From positions 6,220,426 to 6,284,425 of the forward strand of contig NZ_AP023354.1 in NCBI RefSeq assembly GCF_018324685.1: a DNA stretch of 64,000 nucleotides, in the 5' to 3' direction. Below, piece by piece: positions 34,924 to 44,260 of this stretch. The translations under genes and the position numbers were made by a program. The first letter of the stretch is position 1, and every line of letters starts with the position of its first letter. The notes under the pieces are model-generated. The model did no database searches and was not told where the DNA came from. It worked only from the letters and a program-made list of their open reading frames with translations. This stretch comes from Actinocatenispora sera. GTDB lineage: Bacteria; Actinomycetota; Actinomycetes; Mycobacteriales; Micromonosporaceae.

Positions 34924-35883
34924 TCAACCGGCGGCACCACCTCGGGCCTCCGGCGATCGACCGGCAGCGATATCGTCCACGCCGCTGGCTCCCGCGGACT
35001 GCGACCACGAGGATTGCGTGGCGCTGCCGTCGGCGACGGCTGGGACGACGAGGACCGGGCGGTGGGTGTGGTGCAGGGTGGCGACCGCGACGCTGCCCAC
35101 CAGGATTTCCCGGACCGCCGAGCGCCCGCGGGAGCCGACCACCACGAGGGCGGCGTCCGCATCGCGTGCGCAGTCGGCGAGTGCGGCGGCGGTGTCGCGA
35201 GCCGACGTGCCGTGACCGCGAAGGTGCAACCGCGTCACGCGCTCGTCGGGAACCGACGACGTCGGCGCCTCGAGTGGTACCTGGCCGTCGTCGACGGTGG
35301 CACGCAACAGCTGCCGCTCGGGCAGCAGCCGGTGCGCGACCGTCAGTGCCCGGCTGGCACCGCTCGACCCGTCGAAGCCCACCACCACCGGACCGGCCGG
35401 CAGCGCGGCCTGCTCGGCCTCCAACAATGGGTGCGGGACCACCAACACCGGGCGGGTCGCGTAATGCACGACCATGTCCGACACGCTGCCCAGCACCGCC
35501 CGCGCACCGGTCAGGCCCCGGGCGCCCACCACGACCAGATCTGCCGGGAGCGAGTCGGCCAGCTCCGCGAGCCGGATACCGTCCCCGCCGAGGCTGCGCA
35601 CCGCGAGCGGTTCAGCGTCGCAGCCCGCCGCCTCGGCCAGGGTGACGCCCGTCGAGGCGATCCGACACGCTTCCCGCTCGCCCTCGTGCTCCATCGCGGC
35701 GATGAACTCGTCCAGGTGCCCGCGGCCGGTCCACAACCGGCTCCGGAGCCGGTCATCGGCGAACGCGGGCGCCCACGTCGTCGCGATCCGGATGCGGCAG
35801 CGCGGAAACAACGACGACGTCGCCTCGATCGCCACCGTGGCAGCGGGAGACCCGTCATAGCCGAGCAGGACCCGGAGTGGCAT
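34924..35883 (-). CDS. Tandem universal stress protein (two UspA domains)
   Basis: A 319-residue protein made of two UspA domains (about 1-145 and 155-292). The first starts MPLRVLLGYDGSPAATVAIE and has the ATP-binding GARGLTGARAVLGSVSDMVV. The second has VVVGFDGSSGASRAL and GSRGRSAVREILVGSVAVATLHH. Both thus keep the G-x2-G-x9-G(S/T) nucleotide loop. A low-complexity tail follows. GAGGAG precedes the ATG at 35881-35883. Tandem Usp proteins are prominent in the DosR/DevR dormancy regulon of mycobacteria, and the next genes point the same way. Confidence 0.88.
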   Translation of the reverse strand: MPLRVLLGYDGSPAATVAIEATSSLFPRCRIRIATTWAPAFADDRLRSRLWTGRGHLDEFIAAMEHEGEREACRIASTGVTLAEAAGCDAEPLAVRSLGGDGIRLAELADSLPADLVVVGARGLTGARAVLGSVSDMVVHYATRPVLVVPHPLLEAEQAALPAGPVVVGFDGSSGASRALTVAHRLLPERQLLRATVDDGQVPLEAPTSSVPDERVTRLHLRGHGTSARDTAAALADCARDADAALVVVGSRGRSAVREILVGSVAVATLHHTHRPVLVVPAVADGSATQSSWSQSAGASGVDDIAAGRSPEARGGAAG

Positions 35884-36006
35884 GGTGACTCCTCGAAGTT
35901 CGACGCCAGGCAACGCCAGGCGGCCCCGGCGGGGCGGCCGGGCACGTTCTGCTCCGCCGATGCCCGGCGACCATCGTCAGGCACCGGCGACCGTCCGTTC
36001 GGCCCG

Positions 36007-36328
36007 CTACCGCAGAAGCTGCTCGACCGGCGAACCGAGCGCCACGATCGGTTGCACGGGCACCGTGGGACAGCTCTCCCGCCACCAGCCCAACATCCCG
36101 ACCAGCAGCTGCCGCTGCTCACCGGCCACGGCGATGGAGCCGGGATCCGGCGAGATCCGCTCACGGGGTACGTGCCTGCCCGGTGCGGTCCACGCGTGCA
36201 CCGTCTTCGTACGCAGGTAGGTCTCGTTGAACGCGAACTCGGCCCGGCTGGGCGCCCGGGTCACCGCCCGCCGGGCTCGGTGCGGAGCCGTCGAATCCCA
36301 CGACGACGGGCGCATTGGTTGCCGTCAT
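36007..36328 (-). pseudogene. Decayed universal stress protein gene (frameshifted, C-terminally truncated)
   Basis: A strong GAGGAGG ribosome site and ATG at 36326-36328 open a genuine Usp start, MTATNAPVVVGFDGSAP. That frame then loses homology. The neighbouring frame continues the fold with RARRAVTRAPSR, TVHAWTAPGR and PVQPIVALGSPVEQLLR before a stop at 36007-36009. One frameshift near 36265-36290 therefore interrupts the gene. The ATP-binding loop (GxxGxxx) expected next is missing, since no frame below 36007 restores it. It is a relic of a second Usp gene next to the intact one. A sequencing error could explain the frameshift but not the missing C-terminal half. Confidence 0.75.
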
Positions 36329-36376
36329 GGCCACCTCCTCGGCATCGAGCCTGTTGGTGTCGCGGCCGAGCCGACA

Positions 36377-36413
36377 GGGCCGATCGGCACGGGCCGGCCG
36401 GGACGATCGGTCG
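36377..36413. promoter_or_regulatory. Two DevR-box-like sites upstream of the Usp relic
   Basis: GGGCC-GATC-GGCAC (36377-36390) and GGGAC-GATC-GGTCG (36400-36413) start 23 bases apart, about two helical turns, and lie 49-85 bases upstream of the relic ATG. DevR/DosR-type boxes are GGGxC-N4-GxCCC palindromes often found in tandem, so the resemblance is suggestive though imperfect. Confidence 0.35.
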
Positions 36414-36661
36414 GCACCGTCAACCCGCCGGAACCGCACGCCGACGGGAACGGCACGCTGCTGGCGGCCGGATCCCGATCGACGGACGGGGCCGGTCGAG
36501 CCACGACACTGCGGCGCCGCGGTTGTTCACCACGTACGGTGATCACGGCGCGGTCGGTGGCTCCAGCGGCCGCGGTGGCGTTCGGCCCCGGCCACCCGCG
36601 AGGGCCCGGGGGCGGCGCGGGCCTCGAGCTGTCGGGCAACGGAGAAGCATCCGGCAGGTAC

Positions 36662-36710
36662 GACTCCACAGTGGACAACGAGGTCGTCGGAGGACGTCCA
36701 CTGTGGAGTC
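36662..36710. repeat. Perfect 15-bp inverted repeat with 19-base spacer
   Basis: GACTCCACAGTGGAC (36662-36676) and GTCCACTGTGGAGTC (36696-36710) are exact inverted copies. Each arm also contains its own TCCAC-x-GTGGA palindrome, so the element could work as a stem-loop or as two operator sites 34 bases apart. It lies 196 bases before the DUF4389 ATG in otherwise empty sequence. Confidence 0.75.
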
Positions 36711-36905
36711 ATGCTCGATCGGCGGCATCGGCCCGAAGAGAGGCGATCTCGACCGGCCGAAGCCATTGACCGCGCCGGCGGCCGAGCTGGCACCGTTCGT
36801 ACCCCTTGCGTGCTGCCCGAGTGCCGGAACGGGCCCGAGCCCGGGGCCGCAAGACCTAGCGTAGTGGTCGTCAATGACGGCGCTGTGCCCGTCGGAGGTA
36901 CCGGC

Positions 36906-37616
36906 ATGCAACCGATCCCCACGACCGAACCGGTCCGGCTGACCGGCCGGCTCGACCCGCCGCCCAACCGGTGGCTCTGGCTGCTGAAGTGGCTGCTGGC
37001 GATCCCGCACTACATCGTGCTGATCTTCCTGTGGATCGCCGTCTGGGTCGTCACGATCATCGCGTTCTTCGCCATCCTGTTCACGGCACGCTATCCGCGG
37101 CCGCTGTTCGACTTCACCGTCGGCGTGCTGCGCTGGAGCTGGCGGGTCGGCTACTACTCGTACTCGGTACTGGGCACCGACCGGTACCCGCCGTTCACCC
37201 TGGCCGAGCGGGAGGACTACCCGGCGACGCTGTCGGTGGTCTACCCGGAGCGGCTGTCGCGCGGGCTGGTCCTGGTGAAGTGGTGGCTGCTGGCGATCCC
37301 CCACTACCTGCTCGGCGGCGCGATCGCCGGCAGCTCGTACAGCGGGTACCGGTGGATGGACGACGCCGCCGGCCGCTACGGCACCCCCAGCCTCGTCGGC
37401 CTGCTCGTGCTCTACGTCGGCCTCACGCTGCTGTTCGCCGGCCGGTACCCGCGTGGCATCTACGACCTGCTGATGGGCATCCAGCGCTGGGGCTACCGGG
37501 TCAGCTGCTACGTGTCGCTGCTGACCGACCGGTACCCGCCGTTCCGGCTCGACCAGGGCGGCGACGAGCCCGCGGCCGGGACCCGCCCGGTCACGCCCGG
37601 GGCGCCGAACGAGTGA
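36906..37616 (+). CDS. DUF4389 membrane protein (two repeats)
   Basis: A 236-residue membrane protein built of two similar halves. Each has a WWL/KWLLAIPHY helix, another long helix, then a conserved aromatic block: FTARYPRPLFDFTVGVLRWSW with TDRYPPFTL near 104, and FAGRYPRGIYDLLMGIQRWGYR with TDRYPPFRL near 207. Four membrane helices in total. The family is DUF4389, function unknown, often found with Usp and P-type ATPase genes in actinobacterial stress islands, as here. GGAGG lies about nine bases before the ATG at 36906; the frame upstream has no similarity. Confidence 0.82.
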   Translation: MQPIPTTEPVRLTGRLDPPPNRWLWLLKWLLAIPHYIVLIFLWIAVWVVTIIAFFAILFTARYPRPLFDFTVGVLRWSWRVGYYSYSVLGTDRYPPFTLAEREDYPATLSVVYPERLSRGLVLVKWWLLAIPHYLLGGAIAGSSYSGYRWMDDAAGRYGTPSLVGLLVLYVGLTLLFAGRYPRGIYDLLMGIQRWGYRVSCYVSLLTDRYPPFRLDQGGDEPAAGTRPVTPGAPNE

Positions 37617-37705
37617 CGCCGCGCGGCCGGCCCGGGAACGCGCGCGCTGGCCGATGGCCGGAGGTCGAGCCTGCCGGGCCGGCTCCGGTCGGCGCCGCCG
37701 CCGGG

Positions 37706-40171
<2,466 letters not shown>

Positions 40172-40508
40172 GCCCCCATCCTTCCGCCCGGCGGCCCCTC
40201 GGGAGTGCGGAACCACTCATCGCAGCGGGAGTCGCGCAGCCCGCGCCGGGCCCGGTCACCTCGTCCGCCCGCGGCAACACCGGCCGGCAGCGCGAAAGAG
40301 CCGTACACCTCGTGGCATACGAGAACAAATCCCTGCGCCGCGGCACGTACGACGTCGATGACGGCTTCGATCAGGGGCGCGACGCACCTGCCGGGGAGGT
40401 GCCCGAGCAGGGCCGGCCGCCCGCCGGCACCGTGCCGGATGGCCCTACCGAGGGCCACCCCCCGCGGCGACGATACGACCAGGACGCGAGCGGAAAGGTG
40501 GGAGACCC
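40172..40508. other. Gene-poor divergent region between P-type ATPase and nitroreductase
   Basis: I see no supportable gene in these 337 bases. They contain a GC-rich palindrome at 40440-40457, a GGGCC-GGCC-GCCCG box at 40410-40423 and a short AT-richer patch around 40315-40345 that could carry a promoter. Confidence 0.55.
40440..40457. promoter_or_regulatory. Palindrome upstream of the nitroreductase
   Basis: TGGCCCT-ACCG-AGGGCCA has perfect 7-base arms and a 4-base spacer, ending 51 bases before the nitroreductase ATG. The geometry fits a dimeric regulator site. Confidence 0.45.
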
Positions 40509-41516
40509 ATGCCAGCCGTCAACTTCAGCGACCCGACCGGTACCGACCGGCACCGCGCCATGGACGGTCCGCTGGGGCGAGCGGTCATGGCCGCGCTTCG
40601 TGCCCCATCGATCCTCAACACGCAGCCCTGGCGGTGGCGGATCCACGACGGTGCGGCGGAGCTGTGGGCCGACCGATCGCGCCAACTGACCCATCTCGAC
40701 CGTGAGGGGCGGCTGCTGACCTTCAGCTGCGGTATCGCGCTGCATCACGCGGCGGCGGCGCTGACGGCACTGGGGCACCGCCCCGGGATCGACCTGTTTC
40801 CCGACGACCGCGAACCGGATCTGCTCGCTCGGCTGTGGGTCGGCGAACCGCATCGGCCCACCTCCGACGAATCCCACGCCTTCCAGTCGATGTTGTCGCG
40901 CCGCACCGATCGCCGGCCGGGGCTCGGCGACGTCGCCGTACCGGCGTACCTGCTGCGGCAGCTGCGCGGCGCCGTGGAGCGCAGCGGTGCGCACCTGCAT
41001 CTGGTACCGGACGAGCAGTTGCCCGTTCTCATGGTGGCGGGTGACCACGCCGCGCAGATCGAGTCGGCCGACCCGGGCGCCCGCGCCGACCTCACCCGCT
41101 GGACCCACCGGCCCCAGGCCGCCAGGGAGGGGATCTCGGCGGACACGGTCGCGCCCGAGGTCGTACGACGCGTACCGCATCGCCAGTTCCTGTCCGGCGG
41201 CGATGCCCATCTCGACCCGGGCGTGGGCAGCGACCGTACGGCTGACTACGCGATCCTGTTCGCCGACGGCGACGGACGGCTGGACTGGCTCACCTCGGGG
41301 GAGGCGATGTCGGCCCTGCTGATCGTGGCGACCATGCACCACATCTCGGTCAACCCGATCAGCAACGTCATCGAGGTGGCGGCCACTCGCGCCACGCTTG
41401 CCGGCCTGCTCTGTCAGCTCGGTCACCCCATGCTGGGCATGCGACTGACCGTCGCCGCCGCGACGCCGCCACCGCGGGAGACTCGTCGTTCGCCGGCCGA
41501 GGTGATCGACGCCTGA
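40509..41516 (+). CDS. Acg-family nitroreductase-like FMN protein
   Basis: A 335-residue protein of the Acg family: a duplicated nitroreductase fold with a degenerate flavin site. Characteristic phrases are AALRAPSILNTQPWRWRI near 28-45, SRQLTHLDREGRLLTFSCGIALHHAAAAL, RRTDRRPG near 130, and a C-terminal QLGHPMLGMRLTVAAA. In mycobacteria Acg-type proteins (Rv2032, Rv3131) are strongly induced by DosR under hypoxia and are proposed to sequester flavin instead of reducing nitro compounds. GAAAGGTGGGAG precedes the ATG. It is followed by a phosphoribosyltransferase on the same strand. Confidence 0.88.
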   Translation: MPAVNFSDPTGTDRHRAMDGPLGRAVMAALRAPSILNTQPWRWRIHDGAAELWADRSRQLTHLDREGRLLTFSCGIALHHAAAALTALGHRPGIDLFPDDREPDLLARLWVGEPHRPTSDESHAFQSMLSRRTDRRPGLGDVAVPAYLLRQLRGAVERSGAHLHLVPDEQLPVLMVAGDHAAQIESADPGARADLTRWTHRPQAAREGISADTVAPEVVRRVPHRQFLSGGDAHLDPGVGSDRTADYAILFADGDGRLDWLTSGEAMSALLIVATMHHISVNPISNVIEVAATRATLAGLLCQLGHPMLGMRLTVAAATPPPRETRRSPAEVIDA

Positions 41517-41683
41517 CAGCCGGTTGCCACGCGGGCTGCTCCACGAGCCAGGCGGTGCACGGGACTCCGCGCGGGCGACTCGCGGTGGGTACCGGCCGGC
41601 CCGGGGGTCCCGGCCGCACCGGGCCGTCCGGCACTGCCCGGCAACCGATCGCGGGGACATTCTCGATGCGGGGGTGTTGGAAG

Positions 41684-42301
41684 ATGTTTCGGGATCGCGC
41701 AGCGGCCGGGGAGATGCTGGCGCACCGGCTGACGCATGTCTGCCCGACCGAATCGGTGGTACTGGGAGTCGCGGCCGGCGGTGTCGCCGTCGCCCACGAG
41801 ATAGCCCGGCGGCTGGATCTGCCGCTCGATGTCGTGGTGGTGCACAGGTTGCAGGCGCCCGGCCCGCCGCATGCCACGCTGGGTGCGGTGACCGAGGACC
41901 GGATCATCGTGGGTGACCGCATGCCCGCCGACGATGTCCGTGCGGCGTTCGCAGCGATCGACGGGCGGTCGCGGCGCTTCCATGAGGCACGCCCGGCGGT
42001 GCCCGTGGCCGACCAGACCGCGGTGATCGTCGATGACGGCGTGATGACCGGTGCCACCGCCCGCGCGGCATGCCTGCTGGCCCGCAGCAGGGGTGCACGA
42101 CGGGTCGTGTTCGCCGCCCCGGTGATGCCCATTCGGGCCGTCTCCAACCTGGCCGACGTCGCCGACGATCTGCCGCGGATCGTGACCGCACCGTCGGTGC
42201 CGGTCCTGTCCGCGTGGTACCTGACGTTTCCGGCCGCCACCGACGAGGACGCGCTCGACCTCCTGACCCGGTTCGACGCCCGGCTGGCGAACAGCCACTG
42301 A
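41684..42301 (+). CDS. Phosphoribosyltransferase family protein
   Basis: A 205-residue protein starting MFRDRAAAGEMLAHRLTH, the FRDRxxAGxxLA opening of stand-alone phosphoribosyltransferase-fold proteins. VLGVAAGGVAVAHEIARRL is the first loop. VIVDDGVMTGATARAA near 118 is the PRPP-binding loop (DDGVxTGxT), intact. The C-terminal part ends with ALDLLTRFDARLA. Mycobacterial relatives lie in the DosR regulon (Rv0571c). The true phosphoribosyl acceptor is unknown; a phosphate-handling or hydrolase role has also been suggested for such proteins. An upstream in-frame ATG at 41666 is possible but breaks the family N-terminus. Confidence 0.8.
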   Translation: MFRDRAAAGEMLAHRLTHVCPTESVVLGVAAGGVAVAHEIARRLDLPLDVVVVHRLQAPGPPHATLGAVTEDRIIVGDRMPADDVRAAFAAIDGRSRRFHEARPAVPVADQTAVIVDDGVMTGATARAACLLARSRGARRVVFAAPVMPIRAVSNLADVADDLPRIVTAPSVPVLSAWYLTFPAATDEDALDLLTRFDARLANSH

Positions 42302-42429
42302 CCAGAACCGCCGACGGCGACCTGCGGTGTGCGCGCCGGGATCTCACCGGTCGAGGACCGGGGAGATCCCGACGGCGCCGGATGCCATGACTGCGCTGAA
42401 CCGCGCGACGGGTGTCGCGTCGACCATCG

Positions 42430-42599
42430 CTAGGGTCTGTTTCGCAAGTCCCGCGTGCCGGCTGCGGCGGCCCCGTTTGCCCGCTCGCGGCGTTGTCGGA
42501 CAGCCCGTGGGCAAGCCCGGCACCCGAACTGCCCTCCGCCTTGCGAGCAGACAAACAGGACTCGCCTCGCTCGGCCGGGGGCTCCGAAACAGACCCTAG
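42430..42599. mobile_element. MITE-like element with 15-bp terminal inverted repeats and CTAG ends
   Basis: CTAGGGTCTGTTTCG (42430-42444) and CGAAACAGACCCTAG (42585-42599) are exact inverted copies bounding 170 bases with no transposase frame. The outermost CTAG at both ends could be the target duplication: IS5-type elements duplicate a YTAR target, which CTAG fits. It inserts at the 3' end of the flavodoxin gene, whose TAG stop (42596-42598) lies in the terminal CTAG. Likely a non-autonomous element mobilised by a transposase elsewhere in the genome. Confidence 0.7.
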
Positions 42600-43141
42600 G
42601 CCGATCCCCCCGACAGGCTCGTTCGCCCGGACCCGAGGGTTGCCGCGGCCGCCTCGGCGAGATCGACGCCCCACCGCAGTGCCCGGTCGCGCTCGCCGTC
42701 TGCCAACGGCCCCTGCGTGTCCGTGACGTAGAAGCTGTGCGCGGGCGCGATCGTCCGTGCGCCGAGACGGCGCAACCGACGGTCGATCCCGGCCGCAGCC
42801 GAGCCCGGCAGCCGGGTTCGGGCGTGGGTGTCGAATGCCGCGGCCAGCCGGCCGCGCAGCGATCCCACCTCTGCCAACCATTCCCGCACGCCACGCTCGG
42901 TGACTCCGACCGCCTCCCGGGACTGCCGGGCCGCCGAGTTCCGGGTGTTCGGCCGGCTCATCCCGAACGCGTGCGTCGGACCGCCCACGACGAGCAGATC
43001 CACGGCGTCGGGCACCGGCGCCGGCGCGTCACCGACCGCCGACACCTGCACCGCCGCCCGCGTGCCCAGCCCTTCGGCGAGCGCGCGAGCAACCTGCTCG
43101 GTGTCGCCGAACATCGACTCGTACACCACCAGTGCGCGCAT
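42596..43141 (-). CDS. Flavodoxin-like protein
   Basis: A 181-residue flavodoxin-fold protein. MRALVVYESMFGDTEQVARALAEGL opens with the FMN phosphate loop (ESMFGDTE). DLLVVGGPTHAFGMSRPNTR contains the W/P-type flavin loop of the long-chain actinobacterial group, and LAAAFDTHARTRLPGSAAAGI follows. It probably carries electrons or acts as an NAD(P)H quinone reductase-like redox protein. The ATG at 43141 begins the fold; the frame upstream is intergenic. The stop codon is contributed by the MITE-like element, so the last few residues may not be the ancestral C-terminus. It is divergent from PPK2. Confidence 0.82.
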   Translation of the reverse strand: MRALVVYESMFGDTEQVARALAEGLGTRAAVQVSAVGDAPAPVPDAVDLLVVGGPTHAFGMSRPNTRNSAARQSREAVGVTERGVREWLAEVGSLRGRLAAAFDTHARTRLPGSAAAGIDRRLRRLGARTIAPAHSFYVTDTQGPLADGERDRALRWGVDLAEAAAATLGSGRTSLSGGSA

Positions 43142-43317
43142 GGCTCCCACCCCGCTCGTACTCCCCGTACTGCCAGTCGAGCGTGCCGCCGGCCACCCCG
43201 GCAGGGCCGGATGGCAGGTGTCGGACGAGCCGACCGACCGACACCGCACGCTCGTGCGATCCACCATCGGGACCACCGGGGCGCCGATACGCTGGTGGTG
43301 ACCGACAGGAGGCCGAT

Positions 43318-44184
43318 GTGCCGGACGAGGACACGGGCGGCGAGGCGCCCACCACCGCCGCGAAACGCCTGCCGCGCAAGGTGTACGAACGAGAGCTGCG
43401 GCGGCTGCAGATCGAACTGGTCCGGCTGCAGGAATGGGTTCGCGCCGAGGGCGCCCGGCTCGTGGTGATCTTCGAGGGGCGCGACGCGGCCGGCAAGGGC
43501 GGCACCATCAAACGCGTCAGCGAGAACCTCAACCCTCGGGTCGCGCGGATCGCCGCGCTGCCGGCGCCGAACGACCGCCAACGCAGCCAGTGGTACTTCC
43601 AGCGCTACGTCGAGCACCTGCCGGCCGCCGGTGAGATCGTCCTGTTCGACCGCAGCTGGTACAACCGGGCGGGCGTCGAGCGGGTGATGGGCTTCTGCAC
43701 TCCCGACCAGTACCGGATCTTCCTGCGGCAGTGCCCGATCTTCGAGCGGCTGCTGACCGAGGACGGAATCCTGCTCCGCAAGTACTGGTTCTCGGTCAGC
43801 GACACCGAACAGCAGCGCCGCTTCGCCGACCGGCTCACCGACCCGATGCGGCGCTGGAAGCTGTCACCGATGGACCTGGAGTCGATCACCCGCTGGGAGG
43901 ACTACTCCCGGGCCAAGGACGAGATGTTCGTGCACACCGACATCCCCGACGCCCCGTGGTACGTGGTGGAAAGCGACGACAAGCGCCGGGCCCGGATCAA
44001 CATGATCGCGCACCTGCTGTCCACGGTCCCCTACCATGCGGTACGCGAGCCGCAGATCGAACTGCCGCCCCGGCCGGCCGCGCGTGGCTACCAACGGCCA
44101 CCGCGCAGCGAGCAGACCTACGTGCCGGATCATGCGGCAACGCTGACCGACGTCACCGATCCGGCAGATCGTCCGGGCGGGTGA
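43318..44184 (+). CDS. ppk2: Polyphosphate kinase 2, class I
   Basis: A 288-residue P-loop kinase. Walker A is GRDAAGKGG at 54-62, Walker B and its basic partner are DRSWYNRAG near 119, and the lid contains RRFADRLTDPMRRWKLSP near 170. The sequence SQWYFQRYVEHLPAAGEIV and the closing ITRWEDYSRAKDEMFVHTD are strongly typical of class I PPK2, which makes ATP from ADP and polyphosphate. The GTG start at 43318-43320 follows AGGAGG by six bases and is preferred to the long upstream frame. In this stress island it could supply ATP when respiration is limited. Confidence 0.93.
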   Translation: MPDEDTGGEAPTTAAKRLPRKVYERELRRLQIELVRLQEWVRAEGARLVVIFEGRDAAGKGGTIKRVSENLNPRVARIAALPAPNDRQRSQWYFQRYVEHLPAAGEIVLFDRSWYNRAGVERVMGFCTPDQYRIFLRQCPIFERLLTEDGILLRKYWFSVSDTEQQRRFADRLTDPMRRWKLSPMDLESITRWEDYSRAKDEMFVHTDIPDAPWYVVESDDKRRARINMIAHLLSTVPYHAVREPQIELPPRPAARGYQRPPRSEQTYVPDHAATLTDVTDPADRPGG

Positions 44185-44220
44185 CCGCGGCCGGTGCCAG
44201 GTCGCCATCCCGCGCACGGT

Positions 44221-44254
44221 CCGGAGGGGCACGGTGCGTTGCGTGCCCCTCCGG
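44221..44254. terminator. Bidirectional stem-loop between PPK2 and the S53 operon
   Basis: CCGGAGGGGCACG and CGTGCCCCTCCGG make a perfect 13-bp stem with an 8-base loop in the 76-base gap between the convergent PPK2 gene (ends 44184) and the S53 peptidase gene (ends 44261). Confidence 0.75.
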
Positions 44255-44260
44255 CCGGTC

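Larger units (their letters stand above)
36329..36905. other. 577-base gene-free region with regulatory-looking repeats
   Basis: No frame here has protein resemblance. The left part holds two GGG(C/A)CGATCGG-type sites upstream of the Usp relic, the middle a long inverted repeat (36662-36710), and the right part the promoter region of the DUF4389 gene. Confidence 0.6.
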
